Numbered from the stretch's first letter, positions 1 through 12,065 are shown. The stretch: 64,000 bases of DNA from Allacma fusca (GCA_947179485.1 OX359250.1:41610600-41674599), one strand, 5' to 3'. Notes: generated by a model from the letters alone, not told the origin. Program-made: numbers and translations.

Positions 1-1149
1 CACTCTAAGAGTTATAGAGTCGCACCTTACAAAATATCAAACCTTGGAATACACTCACAAGCTAAAAAAGAGAGGGAAAAAAAATCTTCCCCTAAAAAAA
101 ACCACACAAAATATCAATCTTTTTCAATCTGGCTTCTGGCCCCTCTTGAATTTACATATACTATGTACCTGTTGTGCCATATTGAAACCTCACATTCCTC
201 TTCTGCATCTCTCTCTTGACTGCACTCACTCAGTCGACCTTAAATATTGGACATTATTATTAAAATACGGTTCTGGAGCATTATGAGGAAACCGAATTTC
301 CCATGGACAACTCAACTATGACTATATCGTAGAGTGCAAGGATCCAGAAGTCCAGCAAGAGGTCATGGAGCTCCACACATTCCATGCCCACACATCATGT
401 ATGTACATACATAGTTACTCCTTCTCATACTAAATAAAAGACCCAATAAGTTCGGTGTACAGAGGGAATCTAAAGGAGGGGAGAGGGAAACTTTTCTTAA
501 CTACATCTCCATTTCGGATATTCATAGAGGAGTAAAGTGGAAGTGCGAGGAGAAGAGTGCCAGTGTGAGAAAGGGAGTCCCAGCCCTCTCCTAATATTCA
601 CACACGAGAGGGTCTAAACCCACCGTGAAAATTACACGCGAGCTTTTTTTGTTGTGTGTGTTAAAAAAAATCCTACGTCCCATATCCTCCACATACACTT
701 AAAACCAATGTGTCTGTCTCTCCTTGAGAATCCAATGACCAGGGAACGTAAGAAAAGCGACGATATATGTACATATGTAGAACGTAAGTAAGGAAGGCAT
801 ATGTAATTTATATGCACAGTGCAAGTTTGTTGAGGCAAAAAAAAAAAGGCAGGAAAAAAATATCCCATTGAAATTATACTAAATAAATCAAATCTTACGC
901 TAACAATTGCGAAATCATAAGGAATCATTTACCGAACTCTAATTTGTTTCCGTAAAATCATTCAAAGTCAGTCTACTCCAAGATTCAGGGGATAATAAAT
1001 AGCCTTTGTAATTTCTAAATTTGAGAACTCATAATTCATATGACCATATAGCTCCAGCCTACAGCTACTCAAAAAAATGTACCACACAGTGGAATTTTAT
1101 TTCACACCTGAAAACAAAATTTCAAATCTAATTTCTACTTTTCCTAACT

Positions 1150-1172
1150 CCCTCTCTCTCCCTCTCTCTCTC
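1150..1172. repeat. (TC)n microsatellite
   Basis: Interrupted CT repeat with two CCC interruptions, about 150 bases before a (GA)n tract of opposite orientation. Confidence 0.85.
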
Positions 1173-1314
1173 ACTCCTCGCACATTCCCTTCCTTGAGAG
1201 GCTCCCAATACAATAACTATGGAAGTGTAAGTAATGAGAGGGAACGAGATTCAATGGACCTATATATAAGGGAAGGGTTGAGTCAGTGGGTAAACTTAAT
1301 TGGACTGAAGAGGG

Positions 1315-1316
<2 letters not shown>

Positions 1317-1361
<45 letters not shown>
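1317..1361. repeat. (GA)22 microsatellite
   Basis: Uninterrupted AG repeat of about 45 bases. It gives the Arg-Glu and Ser-Leu runs seen in overlapping frames on the two strands. Confidence 0.95.
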
Positions 1362-1363
<2 letters not shown>

Positions 1364-1922
1364 GCATGAATTTGATCCAGTGATACTCGAATGGCGTAAG
1401 TAACGTGTAATACAAACACTTTCCTGTTTATTTGCTTCTAAGCATTTCAATCCAAAGACTGGAAATGACCTCCTTTAATTTATAATACACTTCCCAAACA
1501 GATCCAGGGACTACAGAGGCAGGTAATACTAAAATGCAATTTATATTAATTGCATTAGTTCACACACACACACTGTATACATACATACATGGATGCATCC
1601 TAGTTCCAAACAACATTCCGAATTGACAATCCCGAAATTTTAAAATAGTGGAAGGGGTTCAGGCTCAATATGAGAGGAGACCATGAGATCTCCATAAAGA
1701 ATATACTCTGTCACATTAAATGTTTCCAGATCTTTTACATCCTTGTAAAAGGCTTGTTCTGGCTACAATGGACGGTGTGCTGGAGAGGACAGATCCCGGA
1801 ATGATTTCTATTATTGCCTCACAAGTTTTGTTAGTACAGTCACATGGGGCTCCGTAACATTCTAAAACATAATCATGCGGTGAATTGAGGGTTCCATTTA
1901 TTTCCCATATGTCTCATCCGCT

Positions 1923-1946
1923 TCTCTCTCTCTTTCTCTCTCTCTC
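1923..1946. repeat. (TC)n microsatellite
   Basis: CT repeat with one TTT interruption, ending in a C run. Confidence 0.85.
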
Positions 1947-2175
1947 CCCCGAAATATAAAAAATCCCTGGCAATAGAGAACGAAGTCTACATACACACTC
2001 TACACTCTTTCCCATATCTCCAGATACCTTGATTATACACTCATCACTACACAAATCCCCATACACAAGCGGATACGGAGAGATCCCCATGTGTAGTTAG
2101 TAATAAGTACTGCTCAGATTTTAAATGTCCTATGTATGATTTACATAGGCTATCATGTATGTGTCATGTCCTACT

Positions 2176-2178
<3 letters not shown>

Positions 2179-2214
<36 letters not shown>
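2179..2214. repeat. (TG)18 microsatellite
   Basis: Pure TG dinucleotide run, the longest TG-oriented tract in the window. Alternating purine-pyrimidine sequence of this type can adopt Z-DNA. Confidence 0.95.
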
Positions 2215-2216
<2 letters not shown>

Positions 2217-2751
2217 AAGTACATACTAGTAATCCCTCCTCTCACAAATATGTACTTGGGTGTAATCCAATGGACATTAGTGCCGAGTCTTGTTGATCCA
2301 ATAATTTGAGAATGGCTGAGGACATGCTGCTAGTCCATTGAGTACGGTTGAGTACATTGTAGAGACTGAAGACTGTCAGCGTATGACAAGACCCGTGCAA
2401 AAACACATGTAAGTGCCTCACCCCTACCCTCCGACACTGGCACTGGCCTAAATGGAGGGAAAAAAACAAATTTTTCCCTCGGAACAAAACCTTAAACTGG
2501 AAATGCCGGGATAATAGCTGCTCAAGAGTCCCCAACAACACACAAGAGTTTCAAAAGAATCACGAATTCTCTCAACTCTTTTCAACTCTCTGCACAAAGT
2601 CCATAGAGCTAAGCTAGTCTCGGAGTACCCTGACTAGATATATATACATATGTTTAAAAAAGTCCCATCACGTACATACACCCCAGTCCCGATCCTATTT
2701 ACTGTACATATAATAGAGCACAGCAGTATGTTAAATAAACGGACTCACTCC

Positions 2752-2820
2752 CATCATCATCATCAACAACATCATCATCATCATCCTCCTCCTCCTCCTC
2801 GTCGTTGTCGTCGTCATCAT
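2752..2820. repeat. Compound (CAT)n(CCT)n(CGT)n trinucleotide repeat
   Basis: CAT units interrupted by CAACAAC pass into five CCT units and then CGT/TGT units. The plus strand would encode poly-His/Pro and the minus strand poly-Asp/Glu; both are repeat artefacts. Confidence 0.9.
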
Positions 2821-3407
2821 CCCTTGACAAAGTCCTATCCACACACACACACACATGTATAGAGATCCAGGGATTTAATGACATGAGAACAGAGCCCTGT
2901 ATGTACAGTTTCGGGTCTTACTCCAAACTCTCAATGCATGGAGTCCCGAGTCCCGACCCAGCAGTCCCATCCTTTCATTCATTCTTTTAAAAACACACAA
3001 TCATTCTAATATTAATCGACTCATTTCCCTCCAAAAAAAATAAATAAATCATTTACCTTCCCTTACACTTTAATAACCCTCATTGAATTATTCCTTTCTA
3101 TAGATACTATTCTATATACCTTCCTTTAAAAACACTACAATTAATAGATAATCTCTCTTTAGGAACTCAGCCTTAACCAACGCATAGACAGGATTTTGCC
3201 AAATGAACTATTGCAAGAAATAGGGAACCAGTATTTTTTTTTTGCGAATTTACAAAATTCCCTTTGGAACTTCTCCCTGTCAAGGAGTTTCTAATTTCTT
3301 AAACTTGTTTTGGGATTTCAAAAAAAGTTATAGAAGAGTTTAAGAAAACAATAAGAGAAATAGGGAAATTCTGATTGTGAGCTATACTTTGAGACTCCAT
3401 TGAACTG

Positions 3408-3410
<3 letters not shown>

Positions 3411-3443
<33 letters not shown>
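3411..3443. repeat. (GA)16 microsatellite
   Basis: Pure GA repeat, with a shorter GA tract at 3610-3628 downstream. Confidence 0.95.
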
Positions 3444-3446
<3 letters not shown>

Positions 3447-4218
3447 TCTGAATGGGAAAGACCACGATTTGAAAAAGAGACGAAGAGAGAGATGTCAAAA
3501 TGGATGACAGAGACAGAGACAGTGGAAATATCCTCCATTCCATGCCTTGTTATTACGATGAGATTAAGAAAGAATAAGCGATTTGAAATAGGAAACTATC
3601 TATACAGGCAGAGAGAGAGAGAGAGAGAAACAGAGAGCGTCATTTTACAGACTCCCAGTGTAAGTAAGTAAATTTGCATTTTTCCCTAGGTCATTCACTG
3701 CCATGTCAGCCGGAGAGACGACTCTTAGTTAATTCGCCTTTTGAGACGCAGCCGGGCATGCAACCCTTTCTGCTCTGGACAACAAAAAACCCCGAGGATT
3801 TCATGTCATTCTAAAGCGCACTCCACGAAAAACAGAGAGAGTGAGACAGAGACAGAGATGGAGCATTGTGTATAATAAAATATCACTCCACGTCTCTCTC
3901 TCTCTCTCACTATTTGTCCATATCATGTATATCCACAGACAACCCGAGACACAGACACACGTAACCTTTAATGTCATGGCCCTCCAATATAAAACAAACC
4001 CTGTGGATGCATATGCTATAGATACCTACCAGGATAGAGAAACATACGTCTGTCATACATACATCATCCGTGTACGCATGTATGTATGTATCTCAACACA
4101 CATAATTACTCTGCACTCTGAGGGATGCATATCCTCAAACCATATCCAACCAGGAACAACTTGGTATAATATAAAAACAAAAGTCCATGATCCGACCTAT
4201 CAAACTCTACAGAGGGAT

Positions 4219-4248
4219 GAGAGAGAGAGAGATAGAGAGAGAGAGAGT
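4219..4248. repeat. (GA)n microsatellite
   Basis: GA repeat interrupted once by GATA. Confidence 0.9.
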
Positions 4249-4644
4249 CCCTATAGACACTATAATTGAGTATACGTACCATAAAAGCACATACGATGAA
4301 CTTCCCTTTTTAAAATGTCCCTCAGAATTTTATATACCTATAGAAAATGTTCCAAAATTGTCAATGAAACGTAGATACATACATATGTAGGTACAATGTC
4401 CCATCATGGACAAAACTCTTTCATTGATACTCTGGACAGAGTAAAAAAAATTGTTCATTGCTCCCATTCCAAAGAGAATATTTGCAATCTCTCTCTCTCA
4501 TCTCGGGAAGCTCCATTCCTCACAATAAAGTTGCTCGTATAATTGCTGTTGACAACTTAGAGAAAAATCCACCGTTGTTCAATTCCCTGTGTACACAAGG
4601 CAAACAATGTGCATATATGCAGAGCACAAAATCCCTCTGAGAAA

Positions 4645-4648
<4 letters not shown>

Positions 4649-4681
<33 letters not shown>
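4649..4681. repeat. (GA)16 microsatellite
   Basis: Pure AG repeat. Confidence 0.95.
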
Positions 4682-4683
<2 letters not shown>

Positions 4684-4860
4684 AACATGATGCCATAAAT
4701 TTCTACCCAACCTCTGAAACGTGAATGTCATCTGCTGCACCCTGTCCTTCCAGTTCATCAAATCAGCCATGATGAACCCACTAGAAAATGGATGAACTCT
4801 CTTCTCATCCAACACTAAAATCAACTTCTACTAGTAGACTCCTAGAACCTATGAGAATCT

Positions 4861-4936
4861 CACACATTCAAACACACACACACATTCACACATGCACAAC
4901 ATACACACTCACACACACACACACACACACACACAT
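4861..4936. repeat. (CA)n-rich block
   Basis: Imperfect CA-rich stretch with ATT, TG and AAC interruptions, ending in a purer (CA)13 core at 4910-4935. Confidence 0.9.
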
Positions 4937-5585
4937 GTATGAGTAAAATTGCTAAAATCCCAAATAGAGTCAACCCAAGGCTACAAGTTTATATTCATTC
5001 ATTACATAACTATCCATTGTATGCATACACATTCATCAGATCTGTCCGTACACAAAACAGGGCCGAGGTTTAGAGTTGACAGAGCTCAAAAAAATAAGTC
5101 ATAATGTTCACGTTCCTGTATCACCATCCCTTCCAGGTTAAATTCTGCACTACAGTTTCACAACCTCGAAAAAAAAACAACGTTTACCCATAGGAGTGCA
5201 GTTAAATTTAATTTATTTCCCCAAAATAATTCATTCATCATGCAATTCACATGTAACAAACGAGTGAGGACTGCCTCCCGTTTAACAAAAAAAGAACAAC
5301 TTTTTTTCCAAATTCCACTTGTCTACACTTCTCCCTCCGAGTATAATAATTATTCTTTTTTTATACGTAGATACATATGTATTTAATATAAATGTCCAAT
5401 ATACAGCTCTTAATAAAATCGAGGGCTCCTTGTAGTATGCTGCTACCACTATTACTCAGCCTGTGCACAATTTTTTTGAAGAAACCCTACGATGGAGGAG
5501 ATATGCCAAGGTTATGGATAAGGAGTGATAAAAATTATGCAAAAAGGTCCTTATTAGCCCTGGACGGAGGGAGAGTGAGACAAAA

Positions 5586-5619
5586 TGAGTGTGAGTGAGT
5601 GAGTGAGTGAGTGAGTGAG
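5586..5619. repeat. (GAGT)8 tetranucleotide repeat
   Basis: Tandem GTGA units. This is the only long tetranucleotide array of this type here; shorter ACTC counterparts occur at 11201-11216, 20446-20465 and 24691-24706. Confidence 0.95.
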
Positions 5620-5855
5620 GGGAAAACGATAGGTTCTGAAGGCAGACAGTTGACACAGAAGAGGTAGGGGGTGAAAAGTTCCGGTCTCGGCATGGATTTT
5701 CGGCATGGGAACGTCCAAGGCACGCAAGCATTTGATTAACTTAAACTTTTTAATTCTTATCATCGAAATCAAGTTTTCAACAATCATAACAGGGCTTTCT
5801 CATGCTAACACCATATGATTATTTCGTGAAGGAGAAATATTAATTATCCTTCTCT

Positions 5856-5860
<5 letters not shown>

Positions 5861-5887
<27 letters not shown>
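5861..5887. repeat. (TC)13 microsatellite
   Basis: Pure CT repeat ending in CCCC. Confidence 0.95.
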
Positions 5888-6641
5888 CCCACACAATACA
5901 AGGGACTGCGAATATAAGGGAGAGAAAAAAAAATTATTTCACTTCAACTCATTCCATGAAGAAACATTTCCAAGTGAACAAGTTGTTACTCTGTACAATG
6001 GGAATTTGCCATTTATTTTCTCCTTCAAAACTCCGCCCTGGATCAAATTACGCGAAAAAAAAAATTAATACCCTTCAAATTTTCAAATTCTCCTTGGTCT
6101 TATTATTTCCTCCTTTGAAATAATTCCACAAAATCAGTTTTTAATTATTAGATACTCCCCAGTAGTGGCAATCAGAGGCAATCAGACACAAAAATATAAG
6201 ACCAAATTGCACCAGTTTCCACTATCCAAGAGAACATTTCCATCTCAAAGTTCCTACCACCTCAGAGCCACCTCATACATTGAGAACTGTCCATACAAAA
6301 ACAAATTACGTGGAAAAAAAAACCTATCACAAATATGCCAGGATGCAATTTAATTAATAGATGGACAGTCACCTCAGAGATAATTGGTTGAAGAAGAAAA
6401 AAAACCTTACAAATCATGCAAGGCTTTAGCATGTAAATGATCATAGTCACATTTACAAATCTATGGAGATAATATGCAATAAAAAAAATCAATCTCCTAG
6501 TCAAATATCTACATATAATAACAATAATAATATTGAAAACAACCTCAGATTCCCTCACCCCATCGAATATTAATAAGGAGTCATTCCCATGCAAACCATT
6601 CTTTTTAAACAACGATTAATAAAATTCTAATTCTTATATAA

Positions 6642-6645
<4 letters not shown>

Positions 6646-6679
<34 letters not shown>
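6646..6679. repeat. (GA)17 microsatellite
   Basis: GA repeat beginning about 10 bases after the TATA-like TATATAAAG at 6636. Confidence 0.95.
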
Positions 6680-6681
<2 letters not shown>

Positions 6682-7316
6682 TCCGTCGACTCCACCATCA
6701 TTTTCCATCCATTCATATATTTTTCTCCTAATTTTCCTTGAACAAGTCTAAATTGACAAATTGGACGGAGTATGAAAAAATTACAAAATGTAAAACAATT
6801 TCCACTCCATTATCTCTCCCTCCCCCCACCCCATACACACAAACACAAACACGTCCCTCACTATTACAAATAATGGAACAAAATAATCCTCAAGTTTTTC
6901 CCAACCAACTGTATAATATATAATGGATATGTAAATAATTACAAAAAACAAGGATATACATAATTGAATCCATTCCGTTACGCACTACTCAATAATTATT
7001 ATTACGTCAAAAAAATTATATCACCCCACTATATCCGGAGAGAGCATATGTCAGGAGGAACGTCAGGTAGAGGAGATGAGAGTTTCAGAGTCAGTTGTAT
7101 AGTACAGTATCTATCTATCTAATAGACGTGTAGAAAAATCCTAATAAAAAACTGACGGGGTGGCATGAAGCCTCCCTGATTATAACTCTCCAGCCCAGCC
7201 AAAGTAAACAGAGTGGGATCGAAAATTACAGGGTGAACACGCGATAAGATTCAAAAAAGGTGACCGGTATAGGAAATATTCTATACACAAAAAAAAATAC
7301 TGAGTGAAGATAGTCA

Positions 7317-7337
7317 CAGAGAGAAAGAGAGAGAGAG

Positions 7338-7384
<47 letters not shown>
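7317..7384. repeat. (GA)n microsatellite, long
   Basis: About 68 bases of GA with one AA and one GC interruption near the left end, followed by an A7 run. Confidence 0.95.
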
Positions 7385-7388
<4 letters not shown>

Positions 7389-7714
7389 AAAGACCGTAGG
7401 GAAATCTAAAGAAATCTCTATAGTCATATATACAAGTTCACTTGGCATTATCTCAATGATGCTTCGAGAGACTGCTTCTAAACCAGTAGTCAAAACTAGT
7501 CAAGAGATTGGTTCATAAATCACACAGTTTGTGGGTGACGGAAATTTTCACCTGTTTCCAACACTTACTTTTTTTTTCTCTATTCCCATCATCCTGAAAA
7601 CTCCTTGCCCAAAAATCATGTAAGAATATTAAACATGGGATCAGTATTCACTCCTGCAGTCGCTACTCCCAATGATCTTCCAGATATCCAAATTAAAAAG
7701 CATCAAGCATGGAT

Positions 7715-7743
7715 CTTTCTCTCTCTCCCTCTCTCTCTCTCTC
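7715..7743. repeat. (TC)n microsatellite
   Basis: CT repeat with one CC interruption. Confidence 0.9.
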
Positions 7744-8572
7744 AAACATACTCACTCTCTCTCCAAGTATTTAATCTTATGATTTTAAATGAGAAAAATT
7801 AATAATCACAAGGAGATAAGGAATGCAGCGAGAGAGAGAGAGAGAATAAAAACCAGAGACTCAAGGTGCTTGCTAAACCTTTGAATTTGTAAGTTACGTA
7901 ATATTAGTAGATCACTAAGTATGAGGCAGGCTCTACTACGTCTACTATAAAGATAGATACGAAATATTAAGTGTCCACCCAGTTCAATGGACAAAATTCT
8001 AGTTAGTAAAAAAAAGGAAGGTTTCCAAGTCCAGAATTTGTACACATGTAATTATGTACATACATCCATGTATGACATACGTAGGAAATAGAATGAAGTA
8101 AAAGTGTATAAACGTCAGGGTGTTTACAATTTGATTTGAGGCTCACGTTCAATAAGTAATGCTCAAAAATGCCAAGTATATAAATACACCTGTAATAATT
8201 ATATGAGGAAATGTGGATATAGTGTGGAGCAGGGTAGCTTCATATATAGTTATATCTATACGTCAGCGTATTAATTATACGTGTGTTATACGTATGTATG
8301 TACGACTGTAGCAATGGATGGACGTCAGAGACTATGGTTAGGAGTTGGAAGGGACGCATGCAATAGTAAATAGCACCCAAGAGCCGTTCTCCATCTCTTT
8401 CTCTCTCCTGCCTTCAACATGTCATATCAGTTGATCGGCGTATCACGTAACATAATTCTCATTACAGAAAAGTCAATGGATAAGGTGTAAAAGGACGACG
8501 TTGTCCAACCTATAGAGAGTTTGGAGTTACTGGAGAGACGTCGAAAAATGCCACGATACTCAATATTTTACT

Positions 8573-8573
<1 letters not shown>

Positions 8574-8611
<38 letters not shown>

Positions 8612-8633
8612 CGAGAGAATGAGAGTGAGAGAG
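8574..8633. repeat. (GA)n microsatellite, interrupted
   Basis: GA repeat with two GC and one AT substitution in its right half. Left-to-right decay suggests point mutation of an originally pure array. Confidence 0.95.
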
Positions 8634-8960
8634 CAGTACATAAAGCGTCTTATAAAAAATCCCCATTTATAGTCAAATGGTGGTCGGTAGTAGTTGAGGA
8701 TGATAAAAAGAGGCAAACAAGGTAAAAGGAATCGGGTGCGGGTACTCATTACTCACAACTTTTATGCTAACCATTCTGGTAATATGGATAGTTATTCTTC
8801 TTAAACTACCCCTACCTTTCTTACCAGACCAAAAAATTCCTTCCAACTTTCTATAAGATCTAGTCAATTGCTAATATTTTATACATTTCAAGTCCTCCAA
8901 AAACTTTGTTCACTCTCATGCCTCCAAAGTATTCAAAAAATATATAAACCCTTGAGAGAA

Positions 8961-8988
8961 TGAGAGAGAGAGAGAGAGAGAGAGAGAG
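8961..8988. repeat. (GA)14 microsatellite
   Basis: Pure GA repeat. Confidence 0.95.
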
Positions 8989-9200
8989 CAAACAAAATAC
9001 CTTCTCTATGGAGCAAACGCTGCAATCTCATGTGGACAGGTAATACATAATATCATTGAAATTTGGCTCGCTCGTGTCAAGCTGACAGATCCCTATCAAA
9101 TGGTCATAGCTCATATTCTGTATTAAATTTCGAGCCTCCGCATGAAACCACGGGTGAAAAAAAACTCACCTCACCACAACGCGCATCAAAATACCAATTC

Positions 9201-9204
9201 TGTA

Positions 9205-9261
<57 letters not shown>
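9201..9261. repeat. Compound (TG)n(AG)n microsatellite
   Basis: A TG run of about 28 bases switches at 9228 without interruption into an AG run of about 33 bases. CA runs follow at 9288-9315. Confidence 0.95.
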
Positions 9262-9266
<5 letters not shown>

Positions 9267-9536
9267 GACCCAAACGCAACCAACAGCACACACACAAGTA
9301 TACACACACACATGCACATCTTGTAAAACATTTAACCCTCTCACTTATTCTCATTCTCTATGTAATGTACTTACTCCTCCGAGCTAAATTCCAAATTTCA
9401 AATAGTCACTCACTCTCGGGTCCCTCCATACTTTATCATTAGATACTCCCAAAAAGTAGAGAGCCACACAAAAGCTCTACATCCAATAATAATAAAACTT
9501 TTGAGTCCATGTCCAGCAAATATTTCAAACCTCACA

Positions 9537-9566
9537 CTCACACACACACACACACACACATACACA
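9537..9566. repeat. (CA)n microsatellite
   Basis: CA repeat with one ACT and one TA interruption. Confidence 0.9.
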
Positions 9567-10462
9567 GAAACAAACAAAACAGTCCACAATAGACAATGGC
9601 CACACACCCTGGACATTTCATATTGACTTTTGTATAGACTTTTTAAAAATTGTCGGGGGATTTAATTAAAAGTGCGTCATGGATATATAGAAATTAGTAA
9701 TTTGATGGAAATCAATTTCAACCCCTACGAAATGAAAACTAATAAAATATTTAATAAAATCTGAAACCTAGTTTCAATCAACATTATCTATCCTCATGTA
9801 ATAATACTATGTGCTCCATGCCTTATTACCTTCCATACCTAAATATCTTCCATAATTTAATATCTTCTAAAAAGCTGCGCTCTGTCCAGGCTTACCTGCC
9901 CCTCCATAAATACAAATTAGAAAAAACTGAGACTGTTTGAGTAAGAGCCAGCTGAGGGCAAAATGTTACCATAATAAAATTAAAGACCGTAAAATTTCAA
10001 AGGCAATATCTAATCATATAGGGAATTAAGTACAAATTGGATATAAAAAAAACCGGAGAAAGAATGTGAGAAGAAAAAAATGCATAGATACAAAAAATCT
10101 ATAGAGCTAGGGAAAATTCCCTAGATAAATACAATATATAGAGTCCGTGCCTTTAGTAGTATCTAATATGTGGATTGTTGACTGGTCAATATGTTAATTT
10201 GGCAGATGCTCAAGCCCGTACATCTCCTCCCAAATGCTCGCCCCTTGGACTAAATGAAATTCCAAGTTTCTTGTTAGAGACTCTAATATAATGTGAGTCT
10301 GAGTGTGTGTGTGTGTTTTTCTGTATGACAGGGTATAGATATAGAGTCCAAAGGGAAAAAAGTGGCTTTTGTCAATGGTTACAATTGCAAATGTAAAGTC
10401 CATAACATAACCATCATAATTAGTCAAGGAATTAGCTATGATAATACAGAGGTTTACACCTG

Positions 10463-10517
10463 CTCTTTCCCCCTCTGTCTCTCTCTCTCTCTCTCGCTCC
10501 CTCTCTGTCCAAGCTAG

Positions 10518-10561
<44 letters not shown>
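10463..10561. repeat. Large imperfect palindrome: (TC)n-AAGCTAGCTT-(GA)n
   Basis: A pyrimidine tract of about 48 bases (pure TC core 10479-10495) runs into the perfect 10-base palindrome AAGCTAGCTT at 10511-10520, followed at once by (GA)20 to 10561. The two arms are complementary apart from a few interruptions (GCTCC, GTCC), so either strand could fold into a hairpin of about 40 bp. The same geometry creates the longest open frame in the window (minus, 10,194-10,691), which reads Ser-Leu repeats then Arg-Glu repeats and is not a gene. Confidence 0.85.
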
Positions 10562-10563
<2 letters not shown>

Positions 10564-11200
10564 ATAAGGCATATACTGGAAGTTCTGCCTATTAAGTACA
10601 TATATACACTTAGAAGGATGATGTGCATTGACAACTCACGAACTGCAAGGCACATTATCACATTAACCAGTTGGTCCTCCGTCCGTACCAAGATCCAAGT
10701 AGATATTTACCCGGAGGAGGAATTGGCACGCAATGTGCAAAATGAACCATGATAAATAATGCTCCTTGTTCCTGACAGACTAATGATACCCTTGGATGGG
10801 AAACAAGATGCCGAGGAGGAGGCAGCTCACCTTCCAACTTACCCCATGTCATCAAACTAGTAGAAGTAGAAGTAGTAGTCTCCATCCTCATCTCACTCAG
10901 AATAAAATATCTACCCTCATATAATATGATGGAGACTCTCTCTCTCTCTCACAGACTTGATAGCACTAAGTATTAGCAGTTTTCCAATAACCTCCTTCCA
11001 AGCCCCCCTCGTTATCTTTAAAACTCCAGTTACATTACTTACACATCCCATACTGAACCTTACTTTTCCATTATTGAATCTCTCATCCCTCCTGACTCCA
11101 CACATATCTAACCACCATCATTCAGATGTGTTGATGATATTCCACATGCCACACAGTAATAATTATTTTTACCAACAAACCCAACCACACACATACGCAG

Positions 11201-11230
11201 TCACTCACTCACTCACACACACAAACAAAA

Positions 11231-11271
<41 letters not shown>
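11201..11271. repeat. (ACTC)n-(CA)n compound repeat
   Basis: Three to four ACTC units and an AAAC-interrupted CA stretch lead into a pure (CA)18 core at 11235-11271, about 90 bases before the best exon candidate. Confidence 0.95.
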
Positions 11272-11274
<3 letters not shown>

Positions 11275-11361
11275 ATACATCCCAATCTTTGGTCAAGTTT
11301 CACGAGACTTCTTCAAATCTACAATTTACATATGCAGTTCCATATAATTACATACATACAG

Positions 11362-11469
11362 ATGATACTCCACGATTGAGTCCACCTCCTCCTATCACAA
11401 GAGAAAGAACGGTCCTTTCAAGACACGAGGAGCTTCGACAAATTCAATTAGCAATCATGAAATCATTAC
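11362..11469 (+). CDS. Candidate internal coding exon, product unknown
   Basis: Best exon-like segment in the window. An AG acceptor ends at 11361 (a second AG lies 24 bases upstream) and a consensus donor, GTAAGT, starts at 11470. The 108 bases are open in one frame. The intron phase is 1 at both ends, so the exon could be skipped or included without a frame change. The translation begins TPRLSPPPPIT (proline-rich) and ends SRHEELRQIQLAIMKSL, a charged, helix-prone stretch with ordinary codon choice and no low-complexity run. I do not recognise the protein; a cytoplasmic, disordered-to-helical linker is the most that can be said. Weaknesses: the upstream TACATACATACAG is a poor polypyrimidine tract, and open AG...GTAAGT intervals of this length arise by chance in 64 kb. 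No flanking exon could be joined with confidence. Confidence 0.25.
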
Positions 11470-11986
11470 GTAAGTTCTCCTATACACACGAATCTATAAC
11501 CACAACCTCAGTCCCATTATGTATATTGGACGTACTAAAATCTTTGAGCTGTTAGCAAATTCTGTATGAGCAGGAATTGAGTAATTTCTAATAGAACAAA
11601 TTTCCTCAAAGATTTTGTTTTTCCTATCTGATTTCTCTACCATGGATGAGTATTTTCCCCAGAAATTTCAGGGAGAGATCCTATAATACAGATAAAAGCA
11701 AAAGTTTTCGTACATATCTATTGATCTCCGTGGATCTGGAATTATCCCAGTTGGAGCGTCTATTATAGTTTAGTGCAGTGCACTTGCATTTTGAGCACTG
11801 CTCCAGTATTTTTAGCTGATGAAGAGTTGAAGAGGGACACATATGAGTTAGGTATAACTGAGCCATACCATGGAGAGAGAGAGAGAGACTTAATAGAAAT
11901 CATGGATTTGGTCGAGAGAGTCTCAAGTCTGAGTGAATGCCAAGCTTTTGCGAAATGAATTGCATTGATGGATTGTGAATTTAAAA

Positions 11987-11996
11987 AGAGAGAGAG

Positions 11997-12065
<69 letters not shown>
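11987..12065. repeat. (GA)n microsatellite, very long
   Basis: About 79 bases of AG with one CAA interruption near the left end and one GG slip near the right; one of the three longest arrays here. Confidence 0.95.

Larger units (their letters stand above)
1..10000. other. Non-coding, microsatellite-dense region
   Basis: No gene is recognisable. Frames open for 60-110 codons are short and of low-complexity composition. Besides the tracts listed separately there are short repeats at about 3610-3628 (GA), 3892-3909 (TC), 4488-4499 (TC), 7831-7846 (GA) and 9288-9315 (CA). TACATA/TATGTA words cluster near 400-415, 765-775, 4055-4095 and 8045-8080. Between tracts the sequence is unremarkable AT-rich DNA with A and T homopolymers of 7-10. 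Confidence 0.8.

Noticed and set aside
1261-1287. TATATATAAG followed by a TCAGT initiator-like site
   Set aside because: Spacing is about 22 bases, shorter than the 28-32 expected between TATA and initiator.
7021-7310. Possible transposon end near repeated GGGTGAACACG (7235 and 25323)
   Set aside because: The shared word is only 11 bases, no terminal inverted repeat or target duplication was found, and no transposase frame lies nearby.
10194-10691. 165-codon minus-strand open frame, the longest in the window
   Set aside because: It reads Ser-Leu repeats then Arg-Glu repeats through the TC/GA palindrome, plus Thr-His from a GT run. It has no domain.
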